From Actinoplanes liguriensis (GTDB taxonomy: Bacteria; Actinomycetota; Actinomycetes; Mycobacteriales; Micromonosporaceae), in assembly GCA_000715855.1 (NCBI GenBank), contig KL571233.1:1904-13161 (forward strand): 11,258 nucleotides of DNA, written 5' to 3'. The notes under the pieces are model-generated. The model ran no database searches. It was given only the letters and a program-made list of their open reading frames with translations, and was not told the DNA's origin. Position 1 is the stretch's first letter. The number at the start of each line of letters is the position of its first letter. Made by a program: the position numbers and the translations under genes. Positions 1 through 5,669 of this stretch are shown here, in pieces.

Positions 1-13
1 GTATAAGAGACAG
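1..13. other. Residual Tn5/Nextera mosaic-end adapter
   Basis: The first 13 bases, GTATAAGAGACAG, are the last 13 bases of the 19-base Tn5 mosaic end used in Nextera libraries. The reverse complement of the same element closes the window. This is library sequence, not genome, so genomic sequence starts at 14. Confidence 0.95.
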
Positions 14-712
14 ATGCTGGTCGACGCGCTGCTCCGCGGCGACTCGTCGGACGTGCTGGCCAGCCGCGCGGCCGCGCTCGGCTGGGTGGACTCGCCACCG
101 GTCGCGGTGGTGGTGGGCCGCTCCCCCGGCGGCGACATCACGGCCGTGCTGCACGCGCTCTACCGGGCCGCCCGGCGCGCCCGCCTCGAGGTGATCGGCG
201 GGTTGCACGGCGACCGGCTGGTCGCGGTGGTCGGCGGCGCGACCGATCCGGTGGCGACGGCCTCGTCGCTGAGCTCCGGGTTCGGTGACGGGCCGATCGT
301 GGTCGGCCCGGCCGTGCCGGCCCTGGAGCAGGCCACCGAGTCGGCCCGGGCCGCGCTGGCCGGGTTCCGGGCCGCGCCGGCCTGGCCCGGGGCGCCGACT
401 CCGGTCGCCGCCGACGACCTGCTGCCGGAACGTGCGCTGGCCGGCGATCTGGACGCCCGGCGGAAGCTGCGCAACGACGTGTACGGGGCGCTGTTCCGGG
501 CCGGCGGCGGCCTGCTGGAGACCCTTGACGCGTTTTTCGCGGCGGGCGGGGTGTTGGAGAGCGCGGCGCGGGAACTTTATGTGCATCCGAACACGGTCCG
601 GTACCGGCTGCGGCGGGTGGCGGAGGTGTGTGCGCTGTCGCCGATGGACGGGCGGGACGCGTTCGCGCTGCGGATGGCCCTGGGCATCGGGCGGCTCGAC
701 CCATCGAGCTGA
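14..712 (+). CDS. fasR: PucR/CdaR-type transcriptional regulator, FasR-like (5' end missing)
   Basis: This is the C-terminal 232 residues of a DNA-binding regulator, probably the activator of the fab operon that follows. The open frame runs straight out of the adapter, so the ATG at 14 is almost certainly an internal methionine, and about 150-200 residues are missing compared with the usual length near 400. Residues about 28-122 look like the degenerate GGDEF-like (CdaR) middle domain. Residues about 166-228 are the PucR C-terminal helix-turn-helix: LLETLDAFF, then ESAARELYVHPNTVRYRLRRV, whose HPNTVRYRL core is typical of the family. In Streptomyces a regulator of this class, FasR, sits directly before fabD-fabH-acpP-fabF and activates it. 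The same placement here supports the name, but the missing N-terminus prevents a firm assignment. Confidence 0.85.
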   Translation: MLVDALLRGDSSDVLASRAAALGWVDSPPVAVVVGRSPGGDITAVLHALYRAARRARLEVIGGLHGDRLVAVVGGATDPVATASSLSSGFGDGPIVVGPAVPALEQATESARAALAGFRAAPAWPGAPTPVAADDLLPERALAGDLDARRKLRNDVYGALFRAGGGLLETLDAFFAAGGVLESAARELYVHPNTVRYRLRRVAEVCALSPMDGRDAFALRMALGIGRLDPSS

Positions 713-718
713 ACCGAC

Positions 719-739
719 ATTTCGCTTATAAGCAGAAAT
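719..739. promoter_or_regulatory. AT-rich palindrome just after the fasR stop
   Basis: GCTTATAAGC (724-733) is a perfect 10-base palindrome. It is extended by ATTTC (719-723) and GAAAT (735-739), leaving one unpaired A at 734. It begins seven bases after the fasR stop and is strikingly AT-rich for this genome. No T-run follows, so it is a poor intrinsic terminator. A regulator site or a weak transcript-end hairpin are both possible. Confidence 0.45.
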
Positions 740-840
740 GCATGAGCCCGTACGAAGATCCAGTGCCCAGCGTCACAGGCGACATCCACTAACGATCGGC
801 CCGCCGAATAGCACCTAATCCACCCAACTCCACCCCCGTT

Positions 841-872
841 TTGTAGGAAACCTACAACGTCTGTCGTAGGGT
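841..872 (+). promoter_or_regulatory. Candidate FasR operator and promoter of the fab operon
   Basis: TTGTAGG (841-847) and CCTACAA (851-857) form a perfect 17-base palindrome around AAA. A third half-site, GTCGTAGG (863-870), faces the second: CCTACAAC and GTCGTAGG match at 7 of 8 positions across a 4-base spacer. Together they make three alternating half-sites of a GTAGG motif. TAGGGT (867-872) could serve as a -10 element about 50 bases before the fabD start. TTGTAG (841-846) as -35 would give a long 20-base spacer, as seen at some activator-dependent promoters. That FasR binds here is inference from the gene order. Confidence 0.55.
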
Positions 873-925
873 TTCGTCGCGCCCGGCAACCCCGGAACGC
901 CCCCCGATCCGGAAGAGTCGAAGAC

Positions 926-1855
926 GTGCTCGCCGTACTCTCGCCCGGCCAGGGCTCCCAGAAGCCCGGCTTCCTGACCCCCTGGCTCGAACTCGCCGGT
1001 GCCCGTGACCGCCTGACCGCCTGGTCGGCGCTCGCCGGCGTCGATCTGGTGCACCTCGGCACCGACGCGGACGCCGAGGAGATCAAGGACACCGCCCGCA
1101 CCCAGCCGCTGCTGGTCGCCGCCGCTCTGCTGGCCGCCGCGCAGCTCCCGCTGGAGCGGGCCGGCGTGATCGCCGGCCACAGCGTCGGTGAGCTGGGCGC
1201 CGCCGCGGCCCCCGGGGTGCTGACCCCGGAGGACGCGATCACCCTGGCCGGGGTCCGTGGCCGGGAGATGGCCGCCGCCTGCGCGCTCGAGCCGACCGGG
1301 ATGTCGGCCGTGCTCGGCGGCGACCCGGACGAGGTGATCGCCACGATCGAGAAGCACGGGCTGCACGCGGCCAACCGCAACGGTGCCGGCCAGATCGTCG
1401 CGGCCGGCGCGGTGGACGCGCTCGCCGAGTTCAAGGCGGCCCCACCGGCCAAGGCCCGGGTCATCCCGCTGGCGGTGGCCGGGGCCTTCCACACGCCGTA
1501 CATGGCGCCCGCGGAGACCGCGCTCGCCGTTGTCGCGAAGAACACAGCCGTCACCGACCCGGCCCGGACGCTGTTGTCGAACCTGGACGGCACGGCGGTG
1601 GCGAGCGGGCGCGAGATGCTCGACCGCCTGGTCCGCCAGATCACCGCCGGCGTCCGGTGGGACCTGTGCATGGGAACGCTCAAGGACCTCGGTGTCACCG
1701 CGGTCATCGAGCTGCCCCCGGCCGGCACGCTGGCCGGCCTGGTCAAGCGGGAGTTGAAGGGCGACGGAGCTCCGGAGATCGTCACCCTGAACACACCGGA
1801 CGACCTGCCCGCCGCGCGCGATCTGATCGCCCGGCACGCCACGCCACAGCACTGA
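926..1855 (+). CDS. fabD: Malonyl-CoA:ACP transacylase FabD
   Basis: It moves malonate from CoA to the acyl carrier protein, supplying the extender unit of type II fatty acid synthesis in the cytoplasm. The 309 residues match the family length. The N-terminal PGQGSQ (7-12) is the family signature and oxyanion region. GHSVGELG (84-91) carries the nucleophile Ser86. Arg111 in VRGREM binds the malonyl carboxylate. His189 in GAFHTPYM is the catalytic base. The start is a GTG at 926, because homology begins at once (MLAVLSPGQGSQ); GGAAG at 911-915 is a weak Shine-Dalgarno ten bases upstream. It is the first gene after the 213-base regulatory gap and is followed 30 bases later by fabH. Confidence 0.97.
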   Translation: MLAVLSPGQGSQKPGFLTPWLELAGARDRLTAWSALAGVDLVHLGTDADAEEIKDTARTQPLLVAAALLAAAQLPLERAGVIAGHSVGELGAAAAPGVLTPEDAITLAGVRGREMAAACALEPTGMSAVLGGDPDEVIATIEKHGLHAANRNGAGQIVAAGAVDALAEFKAAPPAKARVIPLAVAGAFHTPYMAPAETALAVVAKNTAVTDPARTLLSNLDGTAVASGREMLDRLVRQITAGVRWDLCMGTLKDLGVTAVIELPPAGTLAGLVKRELKGDGAPEIVTLNTPDDLPAARDLIARHATPQH

Positions 1856-1861
1856 CGCGCG

Positions 1862-1880
1862 CAGTCGCGACTGAAGGAGG
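1862..1880 (+). promoter_or_regulatory. 12-base palindrome touching the fabH Shine-Dalgarno
   Basis: CAGTCGCGACTG (1862-1873) is a perfect palindrome that ends exactly where the strong ribosome binding site AAGGAGG (1874-1880) begins, five bases before the fabH ATG. As RNA it would be a 4-bp stem with a CGCG loop, probably too small to block ribosomes. As DNA it could be a protein site. Chance is not excluded. Confidence 0.35.
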
Positions 1881-1885
1881 AACGG

Positions 1886-2836
1886 ATGGTTGCGGGTTCC
1901 CGCATCGTCGCGATGGGTCACTACCAGCCCTCGCGTGTGGTCACCAACGAGGATCTGACCAAGACTCTGGACACGAACGACGAGTGGATCCGGAGCCGGG
2001 TCGGCATCGCGGAGCGGCGCATCGCCGACACCGAGACGGTCGCCGACATGGCCACGTTCGCCGCCGAGAAGGCGCTGGCCGCGTCCGGTCTGAGCGCCGC
2101 CGACATCGACCTGGTGGTGGTCGCGACGTGCTCGTCGATCGACCGCTGCCCGAACGTCGCCACCCGGGTGGCGAACAAGCTGGGCATCACCGCCCCGGCG
2201 GCGTACGACCTGAACACCGCCTGCTCCGGCTTCTCGTACGCGGTCGGCAGCGCGGACCACGCGATCCGCGCCGGCGCCGCCCGCCACGCGATCGTGATCG
2301 GCGCGGAGAAGCTCTCCGACGTCACCGACTGGTCGGACCGCAAGACCGCGGTGCTCTTCGGTGACGGCGCGGGCGCCGCGGTGATGAGCGGTGTGCCGGA
2401 CGGCGAGGAGCCGGGTGTCGGCCCGGTGCTCTGGGGCTCCGCTCCGGACAAGGGCGACGTGCTGCGGATCGAGGGCTGGCGCCCGTACATCGAGCAGGAG
2501 GGCCAGATCGTCTTCCGCTGGGCCACCACCGAGCTCGCCCCGTTCGCGATCGAGGCCTGCCGCCGGGCCGGCGTCAAGCCGTCCGAGCTGGCCGCGTTCG
2601 TGCCGCACCAGGCGAACACCCGGATCATCGACGGCATCGTGAAGCGGCTCGGTCTGAGCGAGACCGCGATCGTCGCGAAGGATCTGGTCGAGTCCGGCAA
2701 CACCTCCGCGGCGAGCGTGCCGCTGGCGCTGTCCAAATTGATCGAGCGGCGCGAGGTGCCCTCCGGGGCGCCGGTGCTCCTGTTCGGCTTCGGTGGTGGC
2801 CTGACCTACGCCGGTCAGGTTGTCCGCTGCCCGTAA
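1886..2836 (+). CDS. fabH: Beta-ketoacyl-ACP synthase III (FabH)
   Basis: It condenses a short acyl-CoA primer with malonyl-ACP to start each fatty acid chain. In actinobacteria the primer is often branched (isobutyryl- or methylbutyryl-CoA), which the sequence alone does not show. The 316 residues are of normal length. The catalytic triad is complete: Cys113 in NTACSGF, His241 in PHQANTRI and Asn272 in SGNTSAAS. DEWIRSRVGI (32-41) near the N-terminus and the C-terminal GFGGGLTYAG are further KAS III signatures. The ATG at 1886 has AAGGAGG five bases upstream, the strongest ribosome binding site in the operon. It lies between fabD (30-base gap) and acpP (46-base gap) and is surely co-transcribed. 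Confidence 0.97.
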   Translation: MVAGSRIVAMGHYQPSRVVTNEDLTKTLDTNDEWIRSRVGIAERRIADTETVADMATFAAEKALAASGLSAADIDLVVVATCSSIDRCPNVATRVANKLGITAPAAYDLNTACSGFSYAVGSADHAIRAGAARHAIVIGAEKLSDVTDWSDRKTAVLFGDGAGAAVMSGVPDGEEPGVGPVLWGSAPDKGDVLRIEGWRPYIEQEGQIVFRWATTELAPFAIEACRRAGVKPSELAAFVPHQANTRIIDGIVKRLGLSETAIVAKDLVESGNTSAASVPLALSKLIERREVPSGAPVLLFGFGGGLTYAGQVVRCP

Positions 2837-2840
2837 GCTC

Positions 2841-2882
2841 ATTCAGCACAAACCGTAAAAACCGAGAGGAAAAAGAACAAAA
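2841..2882 (+). promoter_or_regulatory. A-rich leader before acpP
   Basis: These 42 bases contain 24 A and only 15 G or C, in a region that is otherwise strongly GC-rich. They include AGAGGA (2865-2870) as a modest Shine-Dalgarno 12 bases before ATG. The first acpP codons (GCA ACT CGT GAA) also avoid G and C at third positions, unlike the rest of the operon. The likely effect is an unstructured ribosome landing site that raises translation of the carrier protein above its neighbours. Confidence 0.6.
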
Positions 2883-3125
2883 ATGGCAACTCGTGAAGAG
2901 ATCACCTCTGGCCTCGGCGAGATCCTCGAGGAGGTCGCCGGGGTGAACCCGGACGACGTCGCCGAGGGCAAGTCCTTCACCGACGACCTGGACGTCGACT
3001 CGCTGTCGATGGTCGAGGTCGTGGTGGCGGCCGAGGAGAAGTTCGGGGTCAAGATCCCGGACAACGAGGTCCAGAACCTCAAGACCGTCGGTGACGCCGT
3101 CACCTACATCGAGGCGAACGCCTGA
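2883..3125 (+). CDS. acpP: Acyl carrier protein
   Basis: This is the 80-residue carrier that holds growing acyl chains as thioesters on a 4'-phosphopantetheine arm. The attachment serine is Ser40 in the DVDSLSMVE motif, followed by the acidic recognition helix (EVVVAAEEKFGVKIPD) that partner enzymes bind. The protein is strongly acidic, as the family requires. An A-rich leader precedes it, and the fabF start lies only one base after its TGA, so fabF is probably translationally coupled. The phosphopantetheinyl transferase needed to activate it is not in this window. Confidence 0.98.
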   Translation: MATREEITSGLGEILEEVAGVNPDDVAEGKSFTDDLDVDSLSMVEVVVAAEEKFGVKIPDNEVQNLKTVGDAVTYIEANA

Positions 3126-3126
3126 C

Positions 3127-4353
3127 ATGAGCACTGTCGACGTCGTCGTCACCGGGCTCGGCGCGACGACCCCGCTGGGCGGGGACGTCGCGTCCACTTG
3201 GGACGCCATGCTCGCCGGCCGCTCCGGGGTGAGCTCTCTCACTCAGGAGTGGGCCGGGCAACTGTCCGTCCGCATCGCCGCGCAGATCGCCGTGGATCCC
3301 TCGGAGGTCATCGAGCGGGTCCGGATGCGGCGGCTGGACCGCAGTGAGGCGATGGCCATCGTCGCCGCCAAGCAGGCCTGGGCCGATTCCGGCCTGGAGG
3401 GCACCGGGCTGGACCCGGAGCGTCTCGCGGTCAGCTTCGGCAGCGGCATCGGCGGCGCCATCACCCTGCTCGACCAGGACGACATCCTGGAGAAGTCCGG
3501 TCCGCGGCGGGTCAGCCCGCACACGGTGCCGATGCTCATGCCGAACGGCCCGGCAGCGTACGTCGGGCTCGAGGTCGGCGCCAGGGCCGGGGTCCGGGCC
3601 ATGGCGAGCGCCTGCGCCACCGGCGCCGAGGCGGTCGCCCTGGGTCTCGACCTGATCCGCGCCGGTCGCGCGGACGTGGTGGTGGCCGGCAGCACCGAGG
3701 CCGTGATCCACCCGCTGCCGATCGCCGGCTTCGCCTCGATGCGCGCCATGTCGACGCGCAACGACGATCCGGAGCGGGCGTCCCGTCCGTGGGACAAGAA
3801 CCGGGACGGCTTCGTCCTCGGTGAGGGCGCCGGCGCGCTGATCCTGGAGCGTGCCGACCACGCGGCGGCCCGCGGGGCCACCGTGTACGCCCGTCTGGCC
3901 GGGGCCGGCATCACCTCGGACGGCTACGACATCGTCCAGCCCGACCCGGAGTGCAAGGGCGGCATCCGGGCGATGTCCATGGCGGTGCGCGACGCCGGTC
4001 TGACCGGTGCCGACATCGCGCACGTCAACGCCCACGCGACCTCGACCCCGGCCGGCGACATGGGCGAGGTCCTGGGCATCCGGGCCGCGGTGGGTGGCCA
4101 CCCGGTGATCACGTCGACGAAGTCGATGACCGGGCACCTGCTGGGCGCGGCCGGCGCGCTGGAGTCGATCGCCACCATCCTGGCGATCCGCGACAGCGTG
4201 GTTCCCCCCACGATCAACCTCGACGACCCGGACGAGCGCCTGGATCTCGACGTGGCGGCGTTCAAGGCCCGCCCGCTCGACATCCCGGCGGCCATGAACA
4301 ACTCGTTCGGCTTCGGCGGCCACAACGTGGCTCTGGTCTTCACGCGTCCCTGA
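3127..4353 (+). CDS. fabF: Beta-ketoacyl-ACP synthase II (FabF)
   Basis: It catalyses the elongating condensations of acyl-ACP with malonyl-ACP. The 408 residues include the complete Cys-His-His set: Cys163 in SACATGAEAV, His303 in NAHATSTPAGD and His337 in KSMTGHLLGAAG, with the conserved Lys332. NNSFGFGGHN near the C-terminus is the usual KAS II ending. I place the start at the ATG 3127, one base after the acpP stop, because homology begins at MSTVDVVVTGLG; an upstream in-frame start at 3091 would only add residues read from the acpP reading region. GAGG at 3111-3114 is a weak ribosome binding site, fitting coupling to acpP. Its stop lies 20 bases before a strong hairpin that covers the next gene's start. 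Confidence 0.97.
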   Translation: MSTVDVVVTGLGATTPLGGDVASTWDAMLAGRSGVSSLTQEWAGQLSVRIAAQIAVDPSEVIERVRMRRLDRSEAMAIVAAKQAWADSGLEGTGLDPERLAVSFGSGIGGAITLLDQDDILEKSGPRRVSPHTVPMLMPNGPAAYVGLEVGARAGVRAMASACATGAEAVALGLDLIRAGRADVVVAGSTEAVIHPLPIAGFASMRAMSTRNDDPERASRPWDKNRDGFVLGEGAGALILERADHAAARGATVYARLAGAGITSDGYDIVQPDPECKGGIRAMSMAVRDAGLTGADIAHVNAHATSTPAGDMGEVLGIRAAVGGHPVITSTKSMTGHLLGAAGALESIATILAIRDSVVPPTINLDDPDERLDLDVAAFKARPLDIPAAMNNSFGFGGHNVALVFTRP

Positions 4354-4373
4354 CGCGTCGCAGCCAGGGAAAG

Positions 4374-4419
4374 GAGGAGCCGTGATCCGCGACCCCGGAT
4401 CACGGCTCCTCGCTCTTTT
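4374..4419 (+). promoter_or_regulatory. 16-bp hairpin with T-rich tail enclosing the start of the AccD6-like gene
   Basis: Positions 4374-4389 and 4396-4411 are perfect reverse complements (16 bp, no mismatch) around the 6-base loop CGACCC. They are followed by GCTCTTTTC. The 5' arm contains most of the Shine-Dalgarno (AAGGAGGAG, 4371-4379) and the GTG start (4382-4384). The 3' arm is codons 6-10 of the gene. The shape is that of an intrinsic terminator, yet it overlaps a translation start. A ribosome finishing fabF at 4353 would cover the 5' arm, so coupling or attenuation is plausible. The Ser codon TCA (residue 7), unusual among the TCC/TCG serine codons of this gene, is needed for pairing. 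Confidence 0.75.
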
Positions 4420-5653
4420 CGACCACGACACGATGCGTCCGCTCGCCCCGGCGGACGACTCGGGCGTCCTGCACGCCCGGGGCTCGGTCGACGGCACGCC
4501 CGCGATCGCCTTCGCCACCGACGCCTCCCGGATGGGCGGTGCGATCGGTGTGGCCGGCTGCGGGCGGGTGGTCGAGGCGATCGATCTCGCGATCCGGGAA
4601 CGGGTTCCGGTGATCGGCGTCTGGCATTCCGGCGGGGCGCGCCTCGACGAGGGCGTGGTCGCGCTGGACGCGGCCGGTCAGATCTTCGCCGCCACGGTCC
4701 GGGCGTCCGGCCGGATCCCGCAGGTCTCGGTGCTGGCCGGGCCGACGTCCGGCAGCGCGGCCTACGCGGCGGCGCTCACCGACGTCGTGATCACCGGGGT
4801 GGGCGACTCGCCCCGGGTCGCGCACGTGCTCGCCGACGGCGACGAGGCGGCGCTGGACGCGGCCCGGCGGACGGCGCGGATGCTGGGTCACCCCGGCCGG
4901 CTCTCGCCTGCCGACATCCGGCCCGGCAGCACGCTGGGCCGATCCCTCGACTCACTCTTGCCGGTGGTCACCGATCAGGCTTATGACGTACGGCCATTGC
5001 TCCGTGCCCTTCTCGACGAGAACGGCATGGAGTTGCACGCCCCGTGGGCGCCGAACCTGGTGACCACGCTGGGCCGGTTCGCCGGTCGCACGGTCGGCGT
5101 GGTGGCGAACAACCCGCAGCACCTCGACGGCTGCCTGGACGCGGCCGCCGCCGAGAAGGCCGCCCGGTTCGTCCGCATGTGCGACGCCCTGGCCCTGCCG
5201 CTGATCGTCGTGGTGGACACCCCCGGATACCTCTCCGGGCCGGACGCCGTGGTCCTCGGCGGCGCCCAGTTGCTGCACGCGTTCGCCGAGGCCGTCGTGC
5301 CGAGAGTGACCCTGGTCACCCGTCGCGCGTACGGCGGCGCCTACCTCGCGATGAACTCCCGCGCGCTCGGCGCCTCCGCGGTCTTCGCGTGGCCCGGCAC
5401 CGAGCTCGCGGTGCACGACCCGGCGGCGGCCGTGCCGATCCTGCACCACCGGCGGCTCGCGGCCACCCCGCCCGAGGAACGCGGCGCCCTCCACGAGCGG
5501 CTGGCCCGGGAGGGGGTCGAGACGGCCGGGCGGGCCCTGGAGATCGGCCTGCTCGACGCCGTCGTCACCCCGGACGAGACCCGCCGCCGGATCGCCGAGG
5601 CGCTGGCCGCGGCCCCGCCGGCCCGGGGCGCCCACGGCAACATCCCGCTCTGA
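4382..5653 (+). CDS. accD6: AccD6-like carboxyltransferase subunit, divergent
   Basis: The closest family I recognise is mycobacterial AccD6, the carboxyltransferase beta subunit of acetyl/propionyl-CoA carboxylase, which also follows the fab/kas genes. It would hand carboxyl groups from biotin to acetyl-CoA to make malonyl-CoA. Crotonase-fold features remain: WHSGGARLDEG (81-91), GPTSGSAAY (120-128), DTPGYL (279-284), RRAYGGAYLAMNSR (314-327) and the HGNIPL ending. At 423 residues it is short. About 35-40 residues expected after ALTDVVI (132-138) are missing. The DQE-type acidic motif after PGYL is absent, and the usual MGA after ELAV is replaced by HDP (345-347). Homology from residue 4 supports the GTG start inside the hairpin. 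It may be an inactive or altered paralogue; biotin carboxylase genes are not nearby. Confidence 0.8.
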   Translation: MIRDPGSRLLALFDHDTMRPLAPADDSGVLHARGSVDGTPAIAFATDASRMGGAIGVAGCGRVVEAIDLAIRERVPVIGVWHSGGARLDEGVVALDAAGQIFAATVRASGRIPQVSVLAGPTSGSAAYAAALTDVVITGVGDSPRVAHVLADGDEAALDAARRTARMLGHPGRLSPADIRPGSTLGRSLDSLLPVVTDQAYDVRPLLRALLDENGMELHAPWAPNLVTTLGRFAGRTVGVVANNPQHLDGCLDAAAAEKAARFVRMCDALALPLIVVVDTPGYLSGPDAVVLGGAQLLHAFAEAVVPRVTLVTRRAYGGAYLAMNSRALGASAVFAWPGTELAVHDPAAAVPILHHRRLAATPPEERGALHERLAREGVETAGRALEIGLLDAVVTPDETRRRIAEALAAAPPARGAHGNIPL

Positions 5654-5669
5654 CGCCCGGGCCGGGGCG
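5654..5669. terminator. Short GC hairpin between convergent genes
   Basis: Only 16 bases separate the two convergent stop codons. CGCCC (5654-5658) and GGGCG (5665-5669) can pair around a 6-base loop. No T-run follows on either strand, so this is at best a weak two-way pause or a Rho-dependent end. Confidence 0.3.

Noticed and set aside
815..2842. A 675-residue open frame on the minus strand across fabD and fabH
   Set aside because: It is a shadow of GC-rich coding sequence: low-complexity Arg/Gly/Asp-rich translation, no start signal, and it overlies two certain genes.
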